Shown here in pieces: positions 32,896-42,881 of a DNA stretch of 64,000 nt. The translations under genes and the position numbers were made by a program. The notes below the pieces were generated by a model. It saw only the letters and a list, made by a program, of their open reading frames with translations. It did no database searches and was not told the origin of the DNA. The stretch spans positions 46,797 through 110,796 of the forward strand of contig JBBHKE010001500.1 of NCBI GenBank assembly GCA_037447655.1. Reading direction: 5' to 3'. The first letter of the stretch is position 1. Each line of letters begins with the position of its first letter. This DNA comes from Zygnema cylindricum. Taxonomy: Eukaryota; Streptophyta; Zygnematophyceae; Zygnematales; Zygnemataceae.

Positions 32896-33761
32896 GATAC
32901 ACTCTCAGAAGCTATCAAGAATCCTACCAAACAGCTATTCTTCAGTGCTCACCAATTCTTATACAAGCATCCAAACCCCACAAAACTCTATTAGAATATA
33001 GAGTAGCATAAACACTGATAACTCCCAAAGTTATAGCACAATTGACCCGACAACACTCAAGATATAATACTCAGAAGTTTCCCAAAAACTGTCTGCAGTT
33101 TTACTACTTGGAAGTCTGGATACATAAAAATGGTATACGTCCTAAGTCTTATACTTTCGGTGTTCTACCGCTGATACAAGTGTACCTGAGAGGTACGTCC
33201 AAAATAAACCCACCTACTGAGATCTACGTGTTCCTAATCGTGCCAACCCAATCTATCATCGTACAGTCAATATTACTCTGAATCTATATTAAGTGATTGT
33301 ACAAATACTTGTCGGCTAAGTAACTTATGATACTCTTATGAATCTCTTCCGTTTACTTGATTCATATCAATCGCAGCTGCGTTGTCCCGTACCGGATCAC
33401 ATTCACATCACCCGCGGCTGCAGTGTCCTGCACCGAATCATATCCAAGATAGCAGCAGCTGCGTTGTCTGTACGGATCATATCCAAAGTAACCGCAGCTG
33501 CCTTTGTCCTGTTTATGTCGCAGCTTCGCTGCTGCGCTGCTCTGTCTGCATAGCAGCGATAGCAGTTGCGCTGCTCTGTCTGCATAGCAGCTGCGTTGCT
33601 CTGTCTGCATAGCAGCTGCGCTGCTCTGTCTACATAGTAGTTGTGTTGTCATGTACTGTACTTAAGTGATGACGCATATCCTTAGGAAACTAACGCTACA
33701 AATTACTACCTTTCTGCCGTCCTACTAATATGCTGAGACTGAAAGCTTTCCAAAAACAACA
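32828..33761 (-). mobile_element. 5' LTR of copia A
   Basis: 934 bp, TGTTGTTC to AACAACA. It differs from the 3' LTR mainly by a 9-bp gain in the gag leader and by copy number in the GCTGC array (33480-33640). One base beyond its transcript end lies GTTATGGGC, a reduced half-tRNA PBS (9 bases). GC-rich motifs such as GCAGCTGCG form many short dyads. Confidence 0.9.
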
Positions 33762-33766
33762 ATTAT

Positions 33767-34024
33767 TACCTCCCAAAAACCTGGAGAATATTGGCAAGAT
33801 TCTTTGTAATATACTTCGTCCATAAAAACAAAATAAACAATACGACATAGTACGGAGAGGGCCAAATTTTGGTAATTTCACTCTAATACTGTGTCCTTTT
33901 GCAATAAATTTTTCGTGGGTGGCTAAAAGACCTAAAGGTATGTCGCCATGTTCTTGTAACTTAGCTAACTTTGTATTTTAGCGCAGATCCGGTAGACCCG
34001 AATTTCAGGTGTAAAAGGGGTGAA
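33767..34024. other. Spacer between copia A and the TRIM
   Basis: No gene is seen. The right half (33925-34015) matches 1094-1175: an R-repeat end followed by TTTTAGCGCAGATCCGG. Confidence 0.5.
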
Positions 34025-34029
34025 ACTAG

Positions 34030-34258
34030 TGTTGGATTGGCACGTGAATGCCGGTTCAATACGGGGTAGAATGTGATACATCACACTCGAAGCCGCCTAA
34101 AATAAATAGGTACGGACCCGCCAGGCTCTACATCGAGCTGGTGGCACAGTGGTTAGTGCGCTGACAGCTCAAGTCAGAGGTCTCAGGTTCGAGCCCTGGC
34201 CGGCTCACTTTTCCCTAGTATGGGACATACCAAATCACGGATTTCACGGAAATCAACA
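34030..34258 (+). mobile_element. TRIM 5' LTR
   Basis: 229 bp. An AT-rich AAAATAAATA lies ~30 bp upstream of the tRNA-like module and could be a Pol II TATA box. The module is followed by TTTT and ~45 bp to the CAACA end. Confidence 0.93.
34135..34206 (+). tRNA. tRNA-like sequence in TRIM 5' LTR
   Basis: Acceptor stem GAGCTGG/CCGGCTC has six Watson-Crick pairs and one G-U. The D stem is GCAC/GTGC with an 8-nt loop. The anticodon stem CTGAC/GTCAG has 5 of 5 pairs, with loop AGCTCAA. The variable loop is 5 nt and the T stem TCAGG/CCTGG encloses TTCGAGC. Discriminator is A, and TTTT follows at 34209-34212. A box TGGCACAGTGG and B box GGTTCGAGCCC suggest internal Pol III promotion. Position 33 is G, so I regard it as tRNA-like and not as a decoding tRNA. 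Confidence 0.75.
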
Positions 34259-34270
34259 TGGTATCGGAGC
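34259..34270 (+). promoter_or_regulatory. TRIM primer-binding site
   Basis: TGGTATCGGAGC directly after the LTR. It matches the canonical plant initiator tRNA-Met site TGGTATCAGAGC with one change. The identical variant is used by element K at 60141-60153. Confidence 0.85.
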
Positions 34271-34304
34271 CAGCGGGATTGCGGATGGTGTGACCGGCCT
34301 TCCC

Positions 34305-34315
34305 GTGAGGGGGGG
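34305..34315 (+). promoter_or_regulatory. TRIM polypurine tract
   Basis: GTGAGGGGGGG immediately before the 3' LTR, the expected site of plus-strand priming. Confidence 0.75.
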
Positions 34316-34544
34316 TGTTGGATTGGCACGTGAATGCGGGTTCAATACGGGGTAGAATGTGATACATCACACTCGAAGCCGCCTAAAATAAATAGGTACG
34401 GACCCGCCAGGCTCTACATCGAGCTGGTGGCACAGTGGTTAGTGCGCTGACAGCTCAAGTCAGAGGTCTCAGGTTCGAGCCCTGGCCGGCTCACTTTTCC
34501 CTAGTATGGGACATACCAAATCCCGGATTTCACGGAAATCAACA
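34316..34544 (+). mobile_element. TRIM 3' LTR
   Basis: 229 bp, same layout as the 5' LTR with two substitutions outside the tRNA-like part. Confidence 0.93.
34421..34492 (+). tRNA. tRNA-like sequence in TRIM 3' LTR
   Basis: Identical to the copy in the 5' LTR (34135-34206), including A box, B box and the TTTT that follows. Confidence 0.75.
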
Positions 34545-34549
34545 ACTAG

Positions 34550-35087
34550 TTCACACACACCTGCAGTGCACAGCAAAATATAGCCAGAAGTTCTCTCGTA
34601 GCAACAGCAAGAGTCCACAGCGTTAACAACATACACAATGGAGAGCGTCAAAATTTATATTTCTCCGAGAGAGAGATTACAAAATTGATTCCTTGCTGGA
34701 ATAAGTCAACTCGCAAAAGAGTGTCTTTCACTAAGTCTACTCCATTATTTAAACTAGTCACTTGCTAGTCAACCGGGTACTACATCTAGTCAACTATGTA
34801 CACGTGGACAATGTTCATCAAGTGCACCCTATCTATAGTAATTTCCTGAACCATACAATTTAATCTACATTGTGCTACGTTGCTATGCTGCTAAATTGCA
34901 TTGCTTTGTTGCTATACCATGTTGCTATGATGTTATGCTGCACTAGTCTGACATCGCAACTACCCTACTCTGACATCGCAACTATAGCAGCCACTAAACT
35001 GTGATTCCATTCTGTAACCTTGTTACACTGCCTCCCATTAGAGATTCAGCGTCTCGCTGAATGATACTTTCTAGGGAAACTGGAGTT
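34550..35087 (+). other. Unclassified DNA with a copia A-like 3' UTR stretch
   Basis: No coding region is seen. At 34860-35020 the sequence (TGCTATGCTGC..., GTCTGACATCGCAAC) resembles the reverse complement of the copia A 3' UTR at 28380-28520. This suggests the remains of another element that ended at the C-type LTR starting at 35088. Confidence 0.4.
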
Positions 35088-35251
35088 TGTTGAAATTACT
35101 AGACTAAGGAAGTATTTTCTAGGTCTAAATAGAATGAAAAATACCGAAAAAGAAAAAGCAGTGGCAGCCTGCCTCCACCTTCTCTCTCTAGACCTGATAC
35201 TTGTTGTAGTCACTGAAGGAAGAGAGAATGGTGGAGCCATGGCAGCCTTTG
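35088..35251 (+). mobile_element. 5' end of a C-type LTR, cut by copia B
   Basis: TGTTGAAATTACTAGAC to GGAGCCATGGCAGCCTTTG matches the first ~165 bp of C-type LTRs. It is interrupted at 35252 by the B LTR. A C-type 3' end in the same orientation lies at 37795-37955 and may be the other half. Confidence 0.65.
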
Positions 35252-36113
35252 TGTTATTTTTGGAAGGCTTTAGTCCTCTCTATTTTTGGGTTGTGAGAGA
35301 GAGAGTTGTTCATGACTTAGTTTATTTTTGGGTAAGTCGAGTTCAATATTTGTTAGAATTAGTGTGAGAGTGAAATTGGGAGTTCACAGTTTAGTCACAC
35401 TTGGGACATGCATCGTCTGCTGCGAGGAATGCTTGAGTATGTCCTCTGTGGACATACATACATTCGATAAGGACCACATGATTCTTGAGAGCACAAACAC
35501 AGTGCAGAATTTGGTGATCAGACAGCTGATAGTTGCCGCTGACAACTATTAAGGAGGCGTGACTAGATCATGATATCTTTTCTCTATTATCATGATCTGT
35601 TTGTCGGTGTAAATATTTGTTAGAACAAAATTTTGTCTGTTGTGAATTAGTTGATTTGTGTAGAATGCGTGATTTATGACATACCTTGTGTACACAGGAA
35701 TACTCACAGTATTTTTATTAGACGTACGGCAATAATGCCTCCGTACAGTTTAGTATAGCTTCGATATAATAGTAGGACTTAGTAAATTTTGGAGTTTAAG
35801 GAACAAATGATTTGAAAACTGGACACTTAGTTTTATGTAATTTCATCTCTAAATATCTCATAGATCTATAAGCGAAATTAAGTGAAATTTTGTGTATATG
35901 TTCCTTTTAATGTTATCTACACTATGGTAGATTTATAGGACAATTATACTTTTGTATTGCAAGTTATTATCTGTCAAAGTTGTTGTTCTGCCATTGGTCT
36001 TTGTCGACGCTTCCTCTCTTGATTTGTTCTACAATGACTACTGCTGCCTCCTCTTCATCTTTAGTTCCAGCAGTTGTCTAATCTTCAGTACCACCAATTG
36101 TCTCAGAACAACA
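35252..36113 (+). mobile_element. 5' LTR of a truncated copia B element
   Basis: 862 bp, TGTTATTTTTGG to GAACAACA, closely matching the solo LTR at 1651-2513. The gag ATG at 36034 lies inside it. One base beyond the LTR, GTCATTGGCCCGCC is the half-tRNA PBS with three mismatches. Confidence 0.85.
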
Positions 36114-37400
36114 GGTCATTGGCCCGCCTTCACGAATTTCGGTCTTTGATGGACGTGAATATCTGTCTTGGGCAGATTTGGTTAAGTCTTACTTTAAACA
36201 AGTGAAACTTATTGATGTGTTAAATGGATCCTTGGCTCAATCTGTTGCGAGCTTTGATCAAAAACATCACCAAGCTTTGCATTTAGTGAAGCTTATGATA
36301 TCAAAAGAATTGCATATGACATATATTAATGTTATAAAGGCATTAGAATTGTGGGATGCATTGAAATCTTCTTATGTTAAAGCTATTGACCAGCATGAGA
36401 TTACAACTGTTGGTCAGATCTTCTATGAGTATAAGTACACAGTGAGTAGCATGGTGGAATACACTAATCAATTTCGAATGTTCTTGTGAGAAAATGCATG
36501 TTCAAGGGGGACTTTCTCCCCTAATCATCAGGCCATGATTCTCTTAAAGGGGCTTTCTAGTGAATATAAAAGAGCCTCAGATGAAATGAAAAAATTTTAT
36601 AAACCTCTTTGGATTTGCAATCAGCTATAGAGTTTATATTGGTAGAAGAGGCTACTTTGACAATTTTAGGATTCGGAAAACTAGTTGTAGCATTCACGGT
36701 TCAATTTCAAAGGGAAAGTAGATATCAAGGGAATCAATTTAATCCTCAGTTTGAGAAATATGTTTATTGTTATACTGATGGTCATTCCTTCATAGCTTGT
36801 CTTTTGTACATAAAAACTCTTAAAAGAGGTATCTTCCGAAAAGGATGGAACACCGCAGACCTCCCATTTCCCAAAAACCTCAAAATAAAACTGTAGCGTT
36901 TCCAGCAGAGGATACAGAATTGGAAAAAAAAAAAACCTTGGAAGAGACATCTGATGTGACCAGTTTTCCCAAAACTGATGACAAATATTTCTTTGCTCTT
37001 GCAAAACTCGATATGATGGAAGGAGAAAAGGACCTCGGATGGATAATGGATTCCGGTAGCTCTTCACATATTTGCTGGAACAAGTATTGGTTTAAGAAGA
37101 TGTCTTCTATTCCTTTACCTCAGATCTTTCATGCTTATGGCTATATAGTTGAATCAAATACCAAAGGAAATATAGATTTGGATTGTGTGATAGATGGAAA
37201 GGTTGTTAAGAGAACTTTGTATGATGTCGAGTATGTTCCAAAGTTTATGAAAAACATGTTTTCTACGTCTGTAGTTGAACACAAAGGCTTTCAGGTTCTC
37301 TAGAAAAATGGCAAGAAAATAGAGAGCAAGGATGGAAGAGTAGCTCTAGTAGGAACTAGAGGCCCAAACTTTATTTTGCTTACTCCAGTGTCCTATGTGA
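36034..37400 (+). pseudogene. gag: Copia B gag and protease, truncated
   Basis: Gag starts MTTAASSSSLVPAVV, is stopped at once by TAA (36078-36080), and continues (SEQQVIGPPSR). The best frame, 36178-36489, follows family A/D gag (YFKQVKLIDVLNGSLAQS, KLMISKELHMTYINVIKALELWDALKSSY). Further stops lie at 36487-36489 and near 36630. A zinc-knuckle-like CYTDGHSFIAC region at about 36770-36800 lacks its first Cys. The protease motif DLGWIMDSGSSSHICWNK (about 37030-37080) is intact in a 152-codon frame, 36845-37303. The sequence stops resembling pol near 37400; integrase, RT and 3' LTR are missing. Confidence 0.8.
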
Positions 37401-37794
37401 CATGCGATAAAATAACGTAAAATATTATTTATATACTATTTGCCATAAAATGTCGTTCAATACACTTGCCAAATAGCATGCTCTGTACTTGCGCCGTCTT
37501 TTTTTCATAAATGTGCCTGTCGCATTGTGTTTCGTACGGACGTCCTACATTTTCAAACTCTTCAAATATTTCAAATTGGATTGCTTCGCGATCCGCTGTC
37601 CTTTTCAATTGCGCATTTCACACCACTCAATTTCTATTTCGTAAACCCTAAAACAACCTTATCGTAGATTCACTCCCCCCAATCCACGAATCCATTCAAA
37701 CCTCCACAATAAATTCATTTAACAAATCACGCACGAAACGTCGCGTGCGCAAAAAGTGTGGCTTACGCACGAAACTAACATTTCAAAAACAACA
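37401..37794. other. Unclassified AT-rich DNA
   Basis: No coding region or repeat relationship is seen within the window. It replaces the rest of copia B. Confidence 0.3.
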
Positions 37795-37955
37795 ATTCTT
37801 TTCACTGCGAACTCAGGGGAGTCTAGACTGCACAAGGGTGCAGTTTCACAGTCTTTTTGCCTGCTTGGGTAGAAGTGGTTCTAGTTGAAAGTGGGTGAGT
37901 AAAAAAACTGCCTAGATACTTCTGAATTTTGTAGTCCAATGGGGGACACAGTGTT
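37795..37955 (+). mobile_element. 3' end of a C-type LTR
   Basis: From CGAACTCAGGGGAGTC to GGGGGACACAGTGTTGCA, matching the last ~160 bp of C-type LTRs. No PBS follows, so it is a 3' or solo LTR end. Flanks GAGTT (35083-35087) and CAGTT (37956-37960) would be a 4/5 target duplication if it belongs with 35088-35251. Confidence 0.6.
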
Positions 37956-39240
37956 GCACAGTTGATGGAGTATCTCGTACATCTCATGTTGGTGCTCCTT
38001 GAACTTTTGATGTGCATGGTTGAATTGGTTTTGGGGTTCTTCATATTTGGTTTCCAGAACCACGATCGAGTTACAGCCGTTGCTAACCGTTGTCGCGTGA
38101 TACGCCACTGTAGATTTTCGTCTCGTGGCTCAAGTGTAAGTTCTGGCGCAATTATTTGCGGACGGACGGTTCTGGTTCCAACCCTTCAGGAGTTGGACTA
38201 GGGATTGCTCCGGTTTCATAAGTTGATCTTACCGTCTCCTCCTTCTCCACCTCATGTTCCCACCGCGGTACTTTCCTTAGCTTGAAGGACATATGTTTTG
38301 TAGCAGTTCTGGCTCGTTGCAGTGCATTCTACATTGGGTTTAACTAAAGCCCGAGTGATGATGTGGTGGAGTCAAACATCCAAAAGGTGGTTTGTCGGAG
38401 TAAGCCGGGAATGTCCACACGGTAGCGATAGTTTTCCTCAACCACCTCCACAAACGATATGGAGTGAGGATTTTACTGTAACTAGCCATTATGATTATTT
38501 CCCAGATCTTCCGTGCGCACAAACTTCCACGCTACATGAGGAGGTACATTGGCATGAATGTTGAGTGGCTCCATAGATTTTCCAATACGCCATTCTGCAG
38601 GCCACTCTATAGAATTCCAATAAAATCTTTTCATAAAGCCAAACGAGACCTTGGGGTTTTTAGAGTCTGAAGGCAGTGGAAATAAGTAGTCAGGGATTTC
38701 GTCATCCCTTTCACTCTCTTCACCCGTTTCCCTTCCTTCTCGTCAGCGAGTATATATATCGTCCTCACTAGGATATTGCTCTTTAGCCTCCTTCTTAGAA
38801 CTCTTCGACGATTGTTCATCAACTGTACTCTCTTTGTTAGGGTCTCAGGTTACCTCTAAGTCCGAGGCGCGTTTTTCTTCCACCGGGGGTGTCTGATCTT
38901 TTTTTGATACTTCGACATCCGAGAGTTCATGGTCCCTTTCGTCCTCGTTATCATTATCTCGGAGTGGGTTATACTGTGGATCTTGCGAATTTTTTAATCC
39001 CTCCCCTCTAGTGCTTCCACCTGTCTATTCCTCGCGAACAGCTGTTTCTACCTATTCCTCAACCTTCGTTACTGCCCTAGTTTTGTCTACCTCCACCATG
39101 GCCTCGGCTGCGGCAAAAAGTCTATCTTCATAGAACATATCGTCATTTCCCCTACGCACTAGTCTCATTCTTTTCGGTGGTAAAGAGGGTGATGAAAACA
39201 TGGACGCTATAGTGGTTGAGAGTTTTGGTAAATCAATAAT
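37956..39240 (-). pseudogene. Decayed charged-protein ORF downstream of a chromovirus pol, function unknown
   Basis: The minus strand keeps one reading through most of 39240-38400 despite at least four stops (for example EEx, VTx, YTRx). The order is SPSLPPKRMRLVRRGNDDMFYEDRL, an acidic Glu/Asp/Lys-rich middle (EDERDHELSDVEVSKKDQ), then a compact aromatic block (SFGFMKRFYWNSIEWPAEWR, IHANVPPHVAWKFVRTEDLG). After a frameshift a helical, His/Gln-rich end follows (NHAHQKFKEHQHEMYEILHQ). I do not recognise the family. It lies 3' of the chromodomain on the same strand, so it could be an extra ORF of the Ty3/gypsy element, a gag of a second element, or a captured gene. Confidence 0.45.
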
Positions 39241-39675
39241 TGCACATAAACAGGTGGTATGAAGCGAGAGGCTCTCAAGAGTGCTGCTACCCGGTTTGTC
39301 ACGAGCGTTAATGGCAGTTTTAGTTAGGGGGTGTGATGCTCTTATTATCGAAACCTTCCCTGGGTCGCAGTGTACGAGGGTATCGCAGCGTTCGAAACTT
39401 TGTCAATTGCGATGTTGCAAAGATATCACGGGTTTGACATTGCCAACGTTGGGATTCACAATTTGGCCGTTGCGATCCTCAATTAGCGCAGCCGCAATGC
39501 TGCAATTCTTTGACAACCTAGCAACTTTTCCGTAATCTCGTGGCTGCGTAGTGAGAGAGCTGTGGTCTTTTGTCAGCGCCGCTGTATTTCGTTGTTGAGC
39601 CCCCAAGAGGACTTTGACAGTTGCGACATCCCGATTCGTTTTCTGTGGACGTCCGTTGTGTCTTCCCCTCTGGTT

Positions 39676-39955
39676 AGTAAGTGTCTGCACTTTGCTTTTA
39701 CTGGTGCAGTAATTCTGCGGCATGAAGATCATTTTCATCAACCCAAGAATCATCTTCCGTATTATAATCTTTCCACCAAATCACGTATTGAGTTATTTGG
39801 TATTGTCCTCGTCGTAATTAGCGGGAATTGAGAATCCCTCCATTTCATATTCATCCGTGGTATTCTCAAGTGGTGGAAGAGGTATAAGGCAAAGCCAATG
39901 TGGGAAAACCGAATCAAGGTTTTGGAATAGCTTGAGGAGTGACACATGGAATACA
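39676..39955 (-). pseudogene. pol: Ty3/gypsy integrase C-terminus with chromodomain
   Basis: The frame 39793-39955 has the typical gypsy end motif HDVFHVSLLKLFQ. After a frameshift near 39795 the frame QYVIWWKDYNTEDDSWVDEN...LLHQ-stop (39676-39792) is a recognisable chromodomain (aromatic cage WW, D-S-W). The element is thus a chromovirus. Such domains target integration to heterochromatin. Its upstream part continues at 52046-52550, across the C1 insertion. Confidence 0.8.
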
Positions 39956-39960
39956 TCGTG

Positions 39961-41000
39961 TGCAATTCTGTGTCCTCGATTGGAATACACAATACATGAA
40001 GCCTCTAAATAGTTATTAGCTAACCCACTTTCAATGGCAACCACTGCTACCTAAGCAAATAAGCAGACAATTTGAGTGCACCCCTATGCAACCTGGACTC
40101 CTTTGAGTCCGTAAGAAAAAGAATCTCTGAAAACGCCCAACCAGGCGATAAGTTATGAGGTAGTAAAAATGTCAATTTGTACAAACTCTCAAAGAGAGAG
40201 AGGTGACTGCCTACCAAAATTTTCTAAGTCCTAATTCCCTCAAATAACTCCTATCTACTGAAGTACGGACCAATTAGAATACTGTACCGTACCAAAAAAT
40301 ACTACTGGCGATGTACCTTTTCTACAACCTATGTACGACAAGGCTATTAAGCAAACGTGTGTCCACTTTTCACTCGTCTGTACATTCCTCGGAATTCCCG
40401 CGACCGAATGTTATCTCTTCACGTGGCGCCAGGTCATGCCACGTCACTAAACACCAAAGTGACCATTCCAAGATCCCGGGATGATGTGCTCCTTTAGATA
40501 TGAACCAAAACGCAATCTTAGCCGTCATAAATACTTGTGTGATATTCGTTTCGCTGTCAAAATAAAATGCGTGTTATCCGTTTCAAAATAGTATCGTATT
40601 TCGAACTTTTACAAAACTCTATCTATGCATGCCGTATACAGTTTCAGTTAAATGAATTCGTTCACTCCTAAATAAATATATATTTATCATACCCTATAGC
40701 ATTTAGCATTGGTCTTAGTCTAATAGGAAAAAGCTGACAGTTACCGCCTTACCTGACACACGGAAGGTACCGCGATCCAATCTTGGGTCTATCACATATC
40801 TTTTTAGTAACCTACAAAAATAACTGCCAGTAATTCTAAGGCAGCCATGGTTCAACCACCCTCTCTATCCTTCAGTGCCTACAACAAGTATGGTGGCTAG
40901 AGAGAGGAGGTGGAGGCAGGCTGTCCATACTTTTTTTTTTCCTTTTATACCAACATATTTATACCTGCAAAATACTCTAGAAATCTATTAAATTTAACCA
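39961..41000 (-). mobile_element. 3' LTR of copia C1
   Basis: 1040 bp, TGCAATTCTG to AATTTAACCA. The reverse polypurine tract CTCCCCTAATTTTC follows at 41001. The expected CAACA end has become AACCA. Confidence 0.88.
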
Positions 41001-41004
41001 CTCC

Positions 41005-42030
41005 CCTAATTTTCTAGTCTAATTTTAACTTCAGTTTTAGTCCACATTTTTCTCTGCAATATTTCAATTTAGGAAAGGACACTGGTTTTGTCATCATATC
41101 AGCCACCATTTCCTCATCAGATTTATATACAAGATTCAAAATCTTATTCTCAACTTTTTCCCTCACAAAACTCAATCTTATGTCCATATGCTTAGCTTTG
41201 AAATGATGTTTTCGATTAGATGCAATTGCAATGGCTGCTTAATTATCATAAAACATTTCATGCACTCCCTTCTTCATATATCCCAGTTCTTGCAACAAGG
41301 ACTTGACCCACATCAATTCTTTCAAAGCAGAATAAAAGGCCATGTACTTAGCCTCCATAGGAGACTGAGCCACCACCTTTTGTTGCTTACTGCTCCAACA
41401 GCAAGCACCTTTCCCCACATACAACACATATCCAGAAGTGCATCTTCTCATAGTAGCGTCTCCATAACTGGCATCACTCCAAGTAGTGATGTGAGTGTGC
41501 TCCCCTCCCAAATGGAATCATAACTCTCTGGTTCCCACCAGATATCTCATGACTCTTTTGGCTGCCTCCTAGTCTCTTTTCCTAGGATCATTAAGACTCC
41601 CACTAAATACTCCAACTGTTGCCGATATGTCCGGCCTGGTACAGTTCATAATATAGATTAAGCTTCCTACGACGTGTCTATAAGGGATAGACTTCATAAA
41701 ATCTCTCTCCTCTGGACTCATTTCATCAATTAAGATCATCACTCCTCCTTTTACACTCCCATCACTTCCTTTTTTCAAGTCCATGGAAATGGTACCACTG
41801 TTAGCCTTTTCCATTTGGAATTTCTCAAGCATATTACCTATTCCTCCTTTCTGAGTAAGCCTGATAGTCTTTTTCCCCCTATCTCTCTTTATTTGGATCC
41901 CCAAAATGTATCTTGCCTCATCTAAATCCTTCATAACTAATCTGCTTCTAAGATCTTCCTTTAGCCTATTAATTTTTTCCAAAGATTTACTCAACAAAAG
42001 CAGATCATCCACATAAATTGCAATAAAAAT
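41005..42030 (-). pseudogene. Copia C1 RT thumb, connection and RNase H
   Basis: Minus-strand blocks. 41569-42012 starts in the RT just after Y-V (DDLLLLSKSLEKINRLKEDLRSRLVMKDLDEARYILGIQ) and ends in the connection (YRHVVGSLIYIMNCTRPDISATVGV). After a frameshift or stop near 41560, 41239-41511 is RNase H (TTWSDASYGDATMRR, SPMEAKYMAFYSALKELMW). Metal-binding Asp in SDASYGD is present. The upstream half of the RT lies beyond element D. Confidence 0.88.
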
Positions 42031-42881
42031 TGTTGTTTTTGAAAGCTTTAGTCCTCTCTATATTTTGTGAGAGGAAGTCTCATGACTTAGAAATATTTTC
42101 AGCGTTGTCATTGATACTATGATTCAAAATTAGTGTACCTTAACAATCTAGACTGTACATAATTAAAGAGATCACATAGGACGAATCCTAAGCAAAATGA
42201 AGATTACGAAATGGCGCGCACGAACTAACTATGACATACAGTTTGATAGACAAGATGGGACAGAGAAAGATTTACTAGAATCTAAAAGTGGACAACTATG
42301 ACGTGGCGGATTTCATCACGTATAAAGTTTCAATGTTGCTGATAACTTTGTGGATACAGGAGTTTGTCTTGACGTATATTTGTTTATTAGTGTGTATAAT
42401 TAGTGAAAGTCGTACGTAGACAATTGAGGTTTGTCCTTTTGTATGGAACTGTATACAGACCATTGACTAATTTAACGTACATCAGATACATATACAGATT
42501 ACTTTAGAGTACAGTTTAAAAGTACCATAACACTTTTTTCAGTGTTGTGATTGGCTAGGTAGGTAGTAGTAGATTTTATTAGTATAAATTATAGGACTTA
42601 ATGATTCTGATGTATTCTCTGTACAAGGTGCGCATTTTGTGGCATTTAAAGGATATTCTTTGGGGTATATCACTTGGTTTAATTGGGGGTTTTGCTTGAA
42701 ATTTTGTGAGTTGTCAGCACACGTGGTAAACTACACGCTGGTGTAGTTTGGGGCCATCTGGTTATATTAACTGCTTTGTGCAGTGGGCCGAAGTCGGTAT
42801 CTTGAGTGCTTCCCCTTTTGGTTCAGTGATGGCTTGTGATCTAGTGGTAGTTGGTGCTGCTCCAGTTTTCACAAAACAACA
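42031..42881 (+). mobile_element. 5' LTR of copia D
   Basis: 851 bp, TGTTGTTTTTGAAAGC to AAACAACA. The gag ATG at 42829 is inside it. Confidence 0.93.

Larger units (their letters stand above)
27467..33761 (-). mobile_element. Complete Ty1/copia element, family A (6295 bp)
   Basis: Two LTRs (27467-28366 and 32828-33761) flank one internal region, with a perfect 5-bp target duplication ATTAT at 27462-27466 and 33762-33766. Order on the minus strand is gag, protease, integrase, RT, RNase H, the Ty1/copia order. All domains are present, but a frameshift after gag, one after the pre-integrase block, a stop before the integrase C-terminal part and a 169-bp duplication in the RT/RNase H region make it inactive. 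Confidence 0.95.
34030..34544 (+). mobile_element. Complete TRIM retrotransposon with tRNA-like modules in both LTRs (515 bp)
   Basis: Two 229-bp direct repeats (34030-34258 and 34316-34544, ends TGTTG...CAACA) flank a 57-bp internal region. A perfect 5-bp target duplication ACTAG lies at 34025-34029 and 34545-34549. The internal region has a PBS (34259-34270) and a purine-rich tract (34305-34315) and no coding capacity. This is the anatomy of a terminal-repeat retrotransposon in miniature. By eye the LTRs differ at two positions only (near 34052/34338 and 34237/34523), so the insertion is recent. Each LTR holds a complete tRNA-like cloverleaf at offset 105. It must be mobilised by proteins of an autonomous LTR element. 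Confidence 0.95.

Noticed and set aside
34135-34492. Treating the LTR modules as ordinary host tRNA genes
   Set aside because: They sit at a fixed offset in LTRs with target duplications, and position 33 is G; decoding function is unlikely.
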